DNA of 64,000 nucleotides, from the NCBI RefSeq assembly GCF_006438925.1, contig NZ_RCZA01000009.1:300-64299 (forward strand). The letters run 5' to 3'. The DNA is from Pseudomonas mandelii (lineage in GTDB: Bacteria; Pseudomonadota; Gammaproteobacteria; Pseudomonadales; Pseudomonadaceae). The notes under the pieces were generated by a model. That model saw only the letters and a program-made list of their open reading frames with translations, did no database searches and was not told the DNA's origin. Of the stretch, positions 21,806-29,997 are shown in pieces; within the stretch, counting starts at the first letter, position 1; each line of letters opens with the position of its first letter. The translations under genes and the position numbers were made by a program.

Positions 21806-22408
21806 ATGCAATTAAATGTAAATGACGCTCAAGCGATCGAAGTTTCCGAACTGACATTTGGCGGCGAATTCAACGAGACGCTGGTTCACCAAGCAGTCGT
21901 GGCCTACATGGCCGGCGGCCGTCAAGGTAGCAAGCAGCAAAAGACCCGTTCCGACGTTCGTGGTGGCGGTAAGCGCCCATGGCGTCAGAAAGGTACTGGC
22001 CGTGCTCGTGCCGGTACTATCCGTAGCCCAATCTGGCGTGGCGGCGGTACCACTTTCGCAGCTCGTCCTCAGGATCACACCCAGAAGCTGAACAAGAAGA
22101 TGTATCGCGCAGCAATGCGTTCCATCCTTGCTGAGCTGGTGCGTACTGATCGTCTGGTTGTGGTTCAGGACTTCGCTGTTGATGCACCGAAGACCAAAGA
22201 TCTGCTGAACAAACTGACCGGCATGGGCCTGACTGACGTCTTGATCGTGTCTGAAGTAGTTGATCAGAACCTGTACCTGGCTGCTCGTAACCTGCCACAC
22301 GTTGATGTACGTGACGTGCAAGGTTCCGATCCAGTTAGTCTGATCGCATACGACAAGGTGTTGATCACCGTGTCGGCCGTGAAGAAATTCGAGGAGCTGC
22401 TGGGATGA
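21806..22408 (+). CDS. rplD: 50S ribosomal protein L4
   Basis: A 200-residue protein whose extended loop (about 44-97, [20 protein letters not shown] region) lines the exit tunnel. In E. coli it also represses the S10 operon; the short leader here gives little room for that mechanism. Its last four bases overlap the start of rplW. Confidence 0.97.
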
Positions 22409-22704
22409 ACCAGGAACGCGTATTTAAAGTTCTGCTTGGCCCGCACGTTTCCGAGAAGGCTACGGTTCTGGCTGACAAGAAAGGCCAGTTCGTTTTCAAG
22501 GTTGCAACTGACGCAACCAAGCTGGAAATCAAGAAGGCCGTCGAAAGCCTGTTCAGCGTGAAAGTAGAGCGTGTTACTACCCTGAATGTTCTGGGTAAGA
22601 GCAAACGCACTGCTCGCGGTCTGGGCAAGCGTAATGACTGGAAGAAGGCAGTTATCTCCCTTCAGCCAGGCCAAGATCTCGATTTCAGCAGCAGTGCTGA
22701 GTAA
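22405..22704 (+). CDS. rplW: 50S ribosomal protein L23
   Basis: A tunnel-exit protein that docks trigger factor and SRP. It has 99 residues, with the conserved VSEKAT near the N terminus and the tunnel loop [13 protein letters not shown] overlap with rplD. Confidence 0.97.
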
Positions 22705-22718
22705 GGAAGGGGTGCATC

Positions 22719-23543
22719 ATGGCAATCGTTAAATGCAAACCGACTTCCCCTGGCCGCCGTTTTGTGGTCAAGGTGGTCAACCAGGAGCTGCATAAAGGCG
22801 CTCCTCACGCACCGCTGCTCGAGAAAAAATCGAAGACTGGTGGTCGTAACAACAATGGTCGTATTACCACTCGTCACATCGGTGGTGGCCATAAGCAGCA
22901 TTATCGTCTGGTCGATTTCCGTCGCAACGACAAAGATGGCATCTCTGCCACTGTCGAGCGTATTGAATACGATCCAAACCGTACTGCTCACATCGCTCTG
23001 CTGCTGTACGCAGATGGCGAGCGTCGCTACATCATCGCCCCTAAAGGCGTGAGTGCTGGCGACCAGCTGATCGCAGGTGCTCTGGCACCGATCAAGCCGG
23101 GCAACGCTCTGCAACTGCGTAACATTCCAGTTGGTAGCACCGTACACGGCATCGAATTGAAGCCAGGTAAAGGCGCGCAAATCGCTCGTTCCGCTGGTGC
23201 TTCGGCTCAGCTGATCGCTCGTGAAGGTGTCTACGTGACCCTGCGTCTGCGTTCTGGTGAGATGCGTAAAGTGCTGGCTGAATGCCGCGCGACCCTGGGT
23301 GAAGTCTCGAACTCCGAGCACAGCCTGCGTTCGCTGGGTAAAGCTGGTGCCAAACGCTGGCGTGGCGTTCGCCCAACCGTTCGTGGTGTTGCCATGAACC
23401 CGGTTGACCACCCACATGGTGGTGGTGAAGGTCGTACCTCTGGTGGTCGTCATCCGGTATCGCCATGGGGCTTCCCGACTAAGGGCGCGAAGACTCGTGG
23501 TAATAAGCGTACCGACAAAATGATCGTCCGTCGTCGCAAGTAA
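22719..23543 (+). CDS. rplB: 50S ribosomal protein L2
   Basis: A 274-residue core protein needed for subunit association and peptidyl transfer. The conserved MNPVDHPHGGGEGR loop with the functional His is present at about 225-238, and the C-terminal KTRGNKRTDKMIVRRRK tail is intact. Confidence 0.97.
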   Translation: MAIVKCKPTSPGRRFVVKVVNQELHKGAPHAPLLEKKSKTGGRNNNGRITTRHIGGGHKQHYRLVDFRRNDKDGISATVERIEYDPNRTAHIALLLYADGERRYIIAPKGVSAGDQLIAGALAPIKPGNALQLRNIPVGSTVHGIELKPGKGAQIARSAGASAQLIAREGVYVTLRLRSGEMRKVLAECRATLGEVSNSEHSLRSLGKAGAKRWRGVRPTVRGVAMNPVDHPHGGGEGRTSGGRHPVSPWGFPTKGAKTRGNKRTDKMIVRRRK

Positions 23544-23559
23544 ATAGAGGGATACGACA

Positions 23560-23835
23560 GTGCCACGTTCTCTGAAAAAAGGTCCTTTTATTGATCTTCA
23601 CCTACTGAAGAAGATCGAAGTGGCGGCGGAAAAGAACGATCGCAAACCAGTTAAAACCTGGTCGCGTCGTTCGATGATCCTGCCACAAATGGTCGGTTTG
23701 ACCATTGCAGTGCATAACGGTCGTCAACATGTTCCAGTTCTCGTGAACGAAGACATGGTCGGCCACAAACTGGGCGAGTTTGCCGGTACCCGCACATATC
23801 GTGGGCACGTGGCAGACAAGAAAGCCAAGCGTTAA
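23560..23835 (+). CDS. rpsS: 30S ribosomal protein S19
   Basis: A 91-residue 30S head protein near the A-site finger bridge. It starts with GTG at 23560, giving MPRSLKKGPFID; the signature KLGEFAGTRTYRGH is near the C terminus. It lies 16 bases after rplB. Confidence 0.97.
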   Translation: MPRSLKKGPFIDLHLLKKIEVAAEKNDRKPVKTWSRRSMILPQMVGLTIAVHNGRQHVPVLVNEDMVGHKLGEFAGTRTYRGHVADKKAKR

Positions 23836-23848
23836 GGGGTAAGGAACG

Positions 23849-24181
23849 ATGGAAGTAGCCGCTAAGTTGTCGGGCGCTCGAATCTCCGCCCAGAAAGCCC
23901 GCTTGGTCGCCGACCAGATCCGCGGGAAGAAGGTGGGCGAAGCGCTCAACCTGTTGGCTTTCAGCAGTAAGAAAGCCGCCGAGATCATGAAGAAAGTGCT
24001 GGAGTCGGCCGTAGCCAACGCCGAGCATAACGAAGGCGCAGACGTTGATGACCTTAAAGTCAGCACCGTTTTCGTCAACGAAGGGCGTTCGCTGAAGCGA
24101 ATCATGCCACGTGCCAAAGGCCGTGCTGATCGCATCGTCAAGCGGTCTTGCCATATCACTGTCAAGGTTGCTGACAAGTAA
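23849..24181 (+). CDS. rplV: 50S ribosomal protein L22
   Basis: A 110-residue protein whose beta-hairpin (tip around [14 protein letters not shown], about 81-95) lines the exit tunnel near the macrolide site. No insertion or deletion is visible in that loop. It lies 13 bases from each neighbour. Confidence 0.97.
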
Positions 24182-24194
24182 CGGAGTCGAAGAG

Positions 24195-24881
24195 ATGGGT
24201 CAGAAAGTACATCCCATTGGCATTCGCCTGGGAATCGTCAAGGAGCACACCTCCGTCTGGTACGCAGACGGTCGGACTTATGCGGACTATTTGTTCGCTG
24301 ATCTGAAGGTGCGTGAGTATCTCCAAGACAAACTAAAAAGCGCGTCCGTAAGCCGTATCGATATCCATCGTCCGGCTCAGACTGCACGTATCACCATCCA
24401 CACCGCTCGTCCAGGTATTGTTATCGGGAAGAAAGGTGAAGATGTTGAGAAACTGCGTCAGGACCTGACCAAACAAATGGGTGTGCCTGTGCACATCAAT
24501 ATCGAAGAAATCCGCAAGCCGGAACTCGACGGTATGTTGGTTGCGCAGAGCGTAGCTCAGCAGCTGGAGCGTCGCGTAATGTTCCGTCGCGCTATGAAGC
24601 GCGCTGTACAGAACGCCATGCGCATTGGTGCCAAAGGCATCAAAATCCAAGTGAGCGGTCGTCTCGGCGGTGCTGAAATCGCACGTACTGAATGGTATCG
24701 CGAAGGTCGTGTGCCACTGCACACCCTGCGTGCCGACATCGACTATGCCAACTACGAAGCTCACACCACTTACGGTGTGATCGGTGTAAAGGTTTGGATC
24801 TTCAAAGGCGAAGTAATTGGTGGTCGCCAAGAAGAACTGAAACCACAAGCACCAGCGCCTCGTAAAAAAGCTGCTAAGTAA
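24195..24881 (+). CDS. rpsC: 30S ribosomal protein S3
   Basis: A 228-residue protein at the mRNA entry channel with helicase function together with S4 and S5. The KH domain has GKKGEDV, and the conserved [16 protein letters not shown] is present. The start [13 protein letters not shown] at 24195 is preceded by GGAG; an open extension upstream overlaps rplV and is not used. Confidence 0.97.
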
Positions 24882-24893
24882 GGGGTACGCCAA

Positions 24894-25307
24894 ATGTTGC
24901 AACCAAAGCGTACGAAGTTCCGCAAGCAGATGACAGGCCACAACCGTGGTCTGGCACAGCGCGGTAGCAAAGTCAGCTTCGGCGAGTTCGCGCTGAAGTC
25001 TGTAGCTCGTGGTCGTCTCACCGCTCGTCAGATCGAGTCAGCGCGTCGTGCTCTGACCCGTCACGTTAAACGTGGCGGCAAGATCTGGATCCGTGTATTC
25101 CCGGACAAGCCTATTTCCAAAAAGCCACTCGAAGTTCGGATGGGTAAAGGTAAGGGTAGTGTGGAGTACTGGGTTGCCCAGATTCAGCCAGGCAAAGTCC
25201 TGTATGAAATCGAGGGTGTTACTGAAGAGCTGGCGCGTGAGGCTTTTGCCTTGGCTGCTGCAAAGCTGCCGCTCGCCACTGCCTTCGTTAAACGGACGGT
25301 GATGTGA
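24894..25307 (+). CDS. rplP: 50S ribosomal protein L16
   Basis: It positions the A-site tRNA elbow. It has 137 residues. Arg81 in GKGKGSVEYW-preceding KPLEVRMG, the residue hydroxylated by RoxA in E. coli, lies in a conserved context. Its TGA overlaps the rpmC ATG by one base. Confidence 0.96.
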   Translation: MLQPKRTKFRKQMTGHNRGLAQRGSKVSFGEFALKSVARGRLTARQIESARRALTRHVKRGGKIWIRVFPDKPISKKPLEVRMGKGKGSVEYWVAQIQPGKVLYEIEGVTEELAREAFALAAAKLPLATAFVKRTVM

Positions 25308-25498
25308 TGAAAGCGAACGAACTTCGTGAAAAAGACGCGCCGCAGCTTAACGAGCAATTGCTCGGCCTGCTGCGCGACCAGTTCAATCTGCGCATGCAGA
25401 AAGCAACTGGCCAGTTGGGGCAGTCTCACCTGCTCCGGCAAGTTAAGCGTGACATCGCTCGCGTGAAGACTGTGCTCAAACAGCAGGCAGGTAAGTAA
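25307..25498 (+). CDS. rpmC: 50S ribosomal protein L29
   Basis: A 63-residue two-helix protein at the tunnel exit. MKANELREKD starts at 25307, sharing the A of the rplP stop (TGATG). A GTG three bases upstream is less likely. rpsQ follows after two bases. Confidence 0.96.
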   Translation: MKANELREKDAPQLNEQLLGLLRDQFNLRMQKATGQLGQSHLLRQVKRDIARVKTVLKQQAGK

Positions 25499-25500
25499 TC

Positions 25501-25767
25501 ATGGCTGAAGCCGAAAAAACCGTCCGTACGCTGACTGGCCGTGTTGTCAGCGACAAAATGGACAAGACCATCACCGTTCTGATCGAGCGTCGCGTTAAGC
25601 ACCCGATCTACGGTAAATACGTTAAGCGTTCGACTAAGCTGCACGCGCACGACGAAACCAATCAGTGCCACATCGGCGACAAAGTCACTATTCGTGAAAC
25701 TCGTCCTTTGGCCAAGACAAAGTCTTGGGCGCTGGTTGATGTTCTCGAACGCGCTGTGGAAGTCTAA
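25501..25767 (+). CDS. rpsQ: 30S ribosomal protein S17
   Basis: An 88-residue OB-fold protein and primary binder of the 16S 5' domain. The KMDKTITVLIERRVKHPIYGK segment is characteristic. Traditionally the last gene of the S10 operon; rplN starts 23 bases later with no terminator between. Confidence 0.97.
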   Translation: MAEAEKTVRTLTGRVVSDKMDKTITVLIERRVKHPIYGKYVKRSTKLHAHDETNQCHIGDKVTIRETRPLAKTKSWALVDVLERAVEV

Positions 25768-25790
25768 GGACTAGGGGTCGGAGAAATTAT

Positions 25791-26159
25791 ATGATTCAGA
25801 CTCAATCCATGCTCGATGTGGCCGATAACAGCGGCGCTCGCCGTGTTATGTGCATCAAGGTGCTGGGTGGCTCCCATCGTCGTTACGCTGGTATCGGTGA
25901 CATCATCAAAGTTACCGTGAAGGAAGCAATTCCTCGCGGTAAAGTGAAAAAAGGCCAAGTGATGACTGCTGTTGTAGTCCGCACTCGTCACGGCGTACGT
26001 CGTGCTGATGGCTCCATTATCCGCTTTGATGGCAACGCTGCTGTTCTTCTGAACAACAAGCAAGAGCCGATCGGCACCCGTATCTTTGGGCCAGTGACCC
26101 GTGAACTTCGTACTGAGAAGTTCATGAAGATCGTCTCGCTCGCCCCAGAAGTGCTGTAA
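25791..26159 (+). CDS. rplN: 50S ribosomal protein L14
   Basis: A 122-residue protein at the subunit interface (bridge B8) and docking site of the silencing factor RsfS. It starts MIQTQSMLDVADNSGAR. First gene of the classical spc operon, but I see no promoter or terminator in the 23-base gap before it, so S10 and spc look joined here. Confidence 0.97.
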   Translation: MIQTQSMLDVADNSGARRVMCIKVLGGSHRRYAGIGDIIKVTVKEAIPRGKVKKGQVMTAVVVRTRHGVRRADGSIIRFDGNAAVLLNNKQEPIGTRIFGPVTRELRTEKFMKIVSLAPEVL

Positions 26160-26170
26160 GGAGATCCGAC

Positions 26171-26485
26171 ATGCAAAAGATTCGTCGTGACGACGAGATC
26201 ATCGTGATCGCCGGCAAAGACAAAGGTAAGCGCGGTAAGGTGCTTAAGGTTCTCGCTAATAACCGTCTGGTTATTGGTGGTCTGAACCTGGTTAAGCGTC
26301 ATACCAAGCCTAACCCGGCGTCGGGCGTACAAGGCGGTATCGTCGAAAAAGAAGCTCCACTGGACGCTTCTAACGTCGCCATTTTCAACGGCGAAACCAA
26401 CAAGGCTGACCGCGTTGGTTTCAAAGTAGAAGACGGCAAGAAAATTCGTGTCTTCAAGTCGACCCAAAAAGCGGTTGATGCTTGA
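26171..26485 (+). CDS. rplX: 50S ribosomal protein L24
   Basis: An assembly-initiator protein near the tunnel exit, 104 residues with a KOW motif at the N terminus (DEIIVIAGKDKGKRGKVLKV). Confidence 0.97.
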   Translation: MQKIRRDDEIIVIAGKDKGKRGKVLKVLANNRLVIGGLNLVKRHTKPNPASGVQGGIVEKEAPLDASNVAIFNGETNKADRVGFKVEDGKKIRVFKSTQKAVDA

Positions 26486-26505
26486 ACACTGCTAGGTAGA
26501 AGACC

Positions 26506-27045
26506 ATGGCACGACTAAAAGAGATTTACTGGAAGGAAATCGCACCGAAGCTTAAGGAAGAACTTAAGCTTTCGAACGTGATGGAAGTTCCACGCGTTAC
26601 AAAAATCACCCTGAACATGGGTCTGGGCGAAGCGGTCGGTGACAAAAAAGTCATCGAGCACGCTGTTGCCGACCTGGAAAAGATCACCGGCCAGAAAGTC
26701 GTTGTGACCTACGCTCGGAAATCCATCGCTGGCTTTAAAGTCCGTGAAGGTTGGCCGATCGGCGTCAAAGTGACCCTGCGTCGTGAGCGTATGTACGAGT
26801 TCCTGGATCGTCTGCTGTCGATCTCCCTGCCTCGGGTTCGCGACTTCCGCGGCCTGAATGCCAAGTCCTTCGATGGTCGTGGTAACTACAGCATGGGCGT
26901 TAAAGAGCAGATCATCTTCCCGGAAATCGACTACGACAAGATCGATGCTCTCCGCGGTCTGGACATTACCCTGACCACCACTGCCAAGAACGATGATGAA
27001 GGTCGCGCCCTATTGCGTGCTTTCAAATTCCCGTTCCGCAACTGA
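26506..27045 (+). CDS. rplE: 50S ribosomal protein L5
   Basis: A 179-residue central-protuberance protein binding 5S rRNA. The conserved ITLNMGLGEAVGDK and GLDITLTTTAKNDDEGRALL segments are visible. Confidence 0.97.
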   Translation: MARLKEIYWKEIAPKLKEELKLSNVMEVPRVTKITLNMGLGEAVGDKKVIEHAVADLEKITGQKVVVTYARKSIAGFKVREGWPIGVKVTLRRERMYEFLDRLLSISLPRVRDFRGLNAKSFDGRGNYSMGVKEQIIFPEIDYDKIDALRGLDITLTTTAKNDDEGRALLRAFKFPFRN

Positions 27046-27058
27046 TTGGAGTAGGAAA

Positions 27059-27364
27059 ATGGCCAAGATGAGCATGAAAAACCGCGAGCTGAAGCGTCAG
27101 CTCACGGTTGCCAAGTACGCCAAAAAGCGTGCAGCACTGAAAGCTATCATCGTTGATCTGAACGCAAGTCCAGAAGCGCGTTGGGAAGCTACAGTAGCTC
27201 TGCAGAAGCAGCCACGTGACGCAAGCGCTTCGCGCATGCGTAACCGCTGCCGCCTGACCGGTCGTCCACACGGCGTTTACCGCAAGTTCGGCCTCGGCCG
27301 TAACAAATTGCGTGAAGCTGCAATGCGTGGTGACGTACCTGGTCTGGTTAAAGCCAGCTGGTAA
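27059..27364 (+). CDS. rpsN: 30S ribosomal protein S14 (zinc-free form)
   Basis: A 101-residue 30S head protein. The start is MAKMSMKNRELKR at 27059. The CxxC pairs of zinc-binding S14 are absent, as usual in gammaproteobacteria; RNRCRLTGRPHGVYRKFGL is the signature. A 209-base gap with a hairpin and a promoter follows. Confidence 0.96.
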   Translation: MAKMSMKNRELKRQLTVAKYAKKRAALKAIIVDLNASPEARWEATVALQKQPRDASASRMRNRCRLTGRPHGVYRKFGLGRNKLREAAMRGDVPGLVKASW

Positions 27365-27425
27365 GCACTATCAAAGTCTCGGTGCTCGGGATCGCAAGAT
27401 CCTGACCACCGGTGACCTTGAACTT

Positions 27426-27457
27426 GAATCAAGCCCCTATTGGGGCTTGATTCATTT
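27426..27457 (+). terminator. Hairpin between rpsN and rpsH
   Basis: GAATCAAGCCCC (27426-27437) pairs perfectly with GGGGCTTGATTC (27442-27453) around TATT, followed by ATTT. The stem is strong but the T run is weak, so partial termination is likely. Confidence 0.65.
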
Positions 27458-27475
27458 GTGGGGTGTGTCTAGAAT
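27447..27475 (+). promoter_or_regulatory. Promoter upstream of rpsH
   Basis: TTGATT (27447-27452), lying inside the 3' arm of the preceding hairpin, is followed after 17 bases by TAGAAT (27470-27475) and a CCCGGCTCGCC discriminator. It would give the rpsH-rpmJ block its own transcript with a leader of roughly 90 bases. Confidence 0.65.
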
Positions 27476-27573
27476 ACCCGGCTCGCCTGAGCCCGTGCTT
27501 TTTCCGCATGGATGAGCTCGGCGACAAGTAGTAGCCGCAAGGCTAATTTTTTTGTATTAGGAGCGTCTAGCCC

Positions 27574-27966
27574 ATGAGTATGCAGGACCCGTTAGCGGAC
27601 ATGCTAACTCGAATCCGTAATGCCCAGATGGCTGAAAAGTCCGTCGTAAGCATGCCATCTTCTACTTTGAAGGTAGCTGTTGCCAAAGTCCTGAAGGACG
27701 AAGGTTACATTGCGGGTTATCAGATCAGCAGCGAAATCAAACCACTGCTGTCCATCGAGCTGAAGTACTTCGAAGGCCGTCCGGTTATCGAAGAAGTGAA
27801 GCGCGTTAGCCGTCCAGGCCTGCGTCAGTACAAGTCCGTCGATGATCTGCCAAAAGTTCGTGGCGGTCTCGGTGTGTCTATCGTCTCCACCAACAAAGGT
27901 GTGATGACGGATCGTGCTGCGCGCGCTGCCGGTGTCGGCGGCGAAGTTCTTTGCACTGTGTTCTAA
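27574..27966 (+). CDS. rpsH: 30S ribosomal protein S8
   Basis: A primary 16S rRNA binder of 130 residues. It starts MSMQDPLADMLTRIRN and ends with the conserved STNKGVMTDRAARAAGVGGE segment. In E. coli S8 represses spc operon translation at rplE; here it heads a promoter-proximal block. Confidence 0.97.
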   Translation: MSMQDPLADMLTRIRNAQMAEKSVVSMPSSTLKVAVAKVLKDEGYIAGYQISSEIKPLLSIELKYFEGRPVIEEVKRVSRPGLRQYKSVDDLPKVRGGLGVSIVSTNKGVMTDRAARAAGVGGEVLCTVF

Positions 27967-27978
27967 GGGGGGATAAGC

Positions 27979-28512
27979 ATGTCACGCGTCGCTAAGAACC
28001 CCGTTAAGCTGCCAGCCGGTGTCGAAGTAAAATTCGCAGGCCAACAGCTTTCGGTGAAGGGTGCCAAGGGCACTCTCGAACTGAACATCCATTCGTCCGT
28101 TGAGATCGTTGAAGAAGCTGGTGAGCTGCGTTTCGCTGCTCGCAATGGCGATCAACAAACTCGCGCAATGGCTGGTACCACTCGTGCGTTGGTAAACAAC
28201 ATGGTCCAAGGCGTAAGCCAAGGCTTCGAGCGCAAGCTCCAGCTGGTCGGTGTTGGTTACAAAGCGCAAGCAAAAGGCACAGTGCTGAACCTGGCTCTTG
28301 GCTTCTCGCACCCAGTGGATTATGAACTGCCGGAAGGCATCACCGCTGAGACTCCTAGCCAGACCGACATCCTGATCCGGGGTATCGATAAGCAGCTGGT
28401 AGGTCAAGTGGCCGCCGAGATCCGCGACTTCCGTCCACCAGAGCCGTACAAAGGCAAAGGTGTGCGCTACGCGGACGAAGTCGTCCGTCGTAAAGAAGCC
28501 AAGAAGAAGTAG
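27979..28512 (+). CDS. rplF: 50S ribosomal protein L6
   Basis: A 177-residue protein near the sarcin-ricin loop, built of two repeated domains. The C-terminal signature RPPEPYKGKGVRY is present. Confidence 0.97.
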   Translation: MSRVAKNPVKLPAGVEVKFAGQQLSVKGAKGTLELNIHSSVEIVEEAGELRFAARNGDQQTRAMAGTTRALVNNMVQGVSQGFERKLQLVGVGYKAQAKGTVLNLALGFSHPVDYELPEGITAETPSQTDILIRGIDKQLVGQVAAEIRDFRPPEPYKGKGVRYADEVVRRKEAKKK

Positions 28513-28522
28513 GGCATAGCAA

Positions 28523-28873
28523 ATGACCGACAAAAAAGTTACTCGACTGCGTCGCGCTCGCAAAGCACGCCTGAAAATGCACGAACTCGAAGTCGTGCGT
28601 CTCTGCGTGTTCCGCTCGTCGCAGCACATCTACGCCCAGGTCATTTCGGCCGACGGCAACAAAGTCCTGGCATCTGCCTCGACTTTGGATAAAGAACTGC
28701 GTGATGGCGCCACTGGCAACATCGACGCGGCCACTAAGGTTGGCCAGCTGGTCGCTACGCGTGCTAAAGCCGCTGGCGTCTCGCAGGTGGCTTTCGACCG
28801 CTCTGGCTTCAAGTACCATGGCCGCGTCAAGGCGCTGGCTGATGCTGCTCGTGAAGCTGGGCTGGAGTTCTAA
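28523..28873 (+). CDS. rplR: 50S ribosomal protein L18
   Basis: It binds 5S rRNA with L5 in the central protuberance; 116 residues. The Arg/Lys-rich N terminus (KVTRLRRARKARLK) and the DRSGFKYHGRVKALADAAREAGL end are characteristic. Confidence 0.97.
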   Translation: MTDKKVTRLRRARKARLKMHELEVVRLCVFRSSQHIYAQVISADGNKVLASASTLDKELRDGATGNIDAATKVGQLVATRAKAAGVSQVAFDRSGFKYHGRVKALADAAREAGLEF

Positions 28874-28876
28874 GTT

Positions 28877-29377
28877 ATGTCAAATAACGACCAAAAGCGC
28901 GACGAAGGCTACATTGAGAAGCTGGTTCAAGTTAACCGCGTAGCCAAAACCGTTAAAGGCGGCCGTATCTTCACTTTCACCGCGTTGACCGTGGTGGGTG
29001 ATGGTAAAGGGCGTGTTGGCTTCGGCCGTGGCAAGTCACGTGAAGTGCCTGCTGCGATCCAGAAGGCAATGGAAGCTGCTCGTCGCAATATGATCCAAGT
29101 TGATCTGAACGGCACCACTCTGCAGTACGCAATGAAGTCCGGTCACGGCGCTTCGAAGGTGTACATGCAGCCTGCTTCTGAAGGTACCGGTATCATCGCT
29201 GGCGGCGCTATGCGTGCTGTCCTCGAAGTTGCTGGCGTTCAGAACGTTCTGGCCAAGTGCTACGGCTCGACTAACCCGGTAAACGTGGTTCACGCCACTT
29301 TCAAAGGTTTGAAAGCTATGCAGTCTCCTGAATCCATTGCCGCCAAGCGTGGCAAAAGCGTCAAGGAGATCTTCTGA
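28877..29377 (+). CDS. rpsE: 30S ribosomal protein S5
   Basis: A 166-residue protein at the mRNA entry and in decoding fidelity. The N-terminal double-stranded-RNA-binding-like domain has VNRVAKTVKGGRIFTF, the loop where spectinomycin-resistance changes occur in other bacteria; it looks wild type. Confidence 0.97.
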   Translation: MSNNDQKRDEGYIEKLVQVNRVAKTVKGGRIFTFTALTVVGDGKGRVGFGRGKSREVPAAIQKAMEAARRNMIQVDLNGTTLQYAMKSGHGASKVYMQPASEGTGIIAGGAMRAVLEVAGVQNVLAKCYGSTNPVNVVHATFKGLKAMQSPESIAAKRGKSVKEIF

Positions 29378-29379
29378 TC

Positions 29380-29556
29380 ATGGCTACCGTTAAAGTTACG
29401 CTGATCAAAAGCATGACCGGCCGCATCCCTAACCACAAACTGTGCGTTAAGGGTTTGGGTCTGCGTCGCATCGGTCACACTGTAGAAGTACTTGATACTC
29501 CCGAGAATCGCGGGATGATCAATAAGGCTTACTACATGCTGCGTGTCGAGGGTTAA
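29380..29556 (+). CDS. rpmD: 50S ribosomal protein L30
   Basis: A 58-residue protein, two bases after rpsE. It starts MATVKVTLIKSMTGRIPNHK and ends YYMLRVEG, as in other pseudomonads. Confidence 0.95.
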   Translation: MATVKVTLIKSMTGRIPNHKLCVKGLGLRRIGHTVEVLDTPENRGMINKAYYMLRVEG

Positions 29557-29559
29557 TCG

Positions 29560-29997
29560 ATGAAACTCAATGATCTGAGTCCAGCGCCGGGTTCCCGTCG
29601 CGAAAAGCATCGTCCGGGCCGTGGTATCGGTAGTGGTTTGGGTAAGACCGGTGGCCGTGGCCACAAAGGTCAGTCCTCCCGCTCCGGTGGCACCATTGCT
29701 CCAGGCTTTGAAGGCGGTCAACAGCCGCTGCATCGTCGCCTGCCGAAATTCGGTTTCGTTTCCCTGAAAGCCATGGATCGCGCAGAAGTGCGTTTGTCCG
29801 AGCTGGCTAAAGTGGAAGGCGACATCGTCACCGTGCAGTCCTTGAAAGATGCCAACGTGATCAACGTCAACGTTCAGCGTGTGAAAATCATGCTGTCCGG
29901 CGAAGTTACTCGCGCTGTCACCATCGGAAAGGGAATCGGCGCCACCAAAGGTGCGCGTGCGGCTATCGAAGCAGCTGGCGGCAAGTTCGAGGAATAA
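29560..29997 (+). CDS. rplO: 50S ribosomal protein L15
   Basis: A late-assembly 50S protein of 145 residues. The Gly/Arg-rich N-terminal extension (KHRPGRGIGSGLGKTGGRGH) that penetrates 23S rRNA is intact. The stop directly abuts the secY ATG. Confidence 0.97.
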   Translation: MKLNDLSPAPGSRREKHRPGRGIGSGLGKTGGRGHKGQSSRSGGTIAPGFEGGQQPLHRRLPKFGFVSLKAMDRAEVRLSELAKVEGDIVTVQSLKDANVINVNVQRVKIMLSGEVTRAVTIGKGIGATKGARAAIEAAGGKFEE

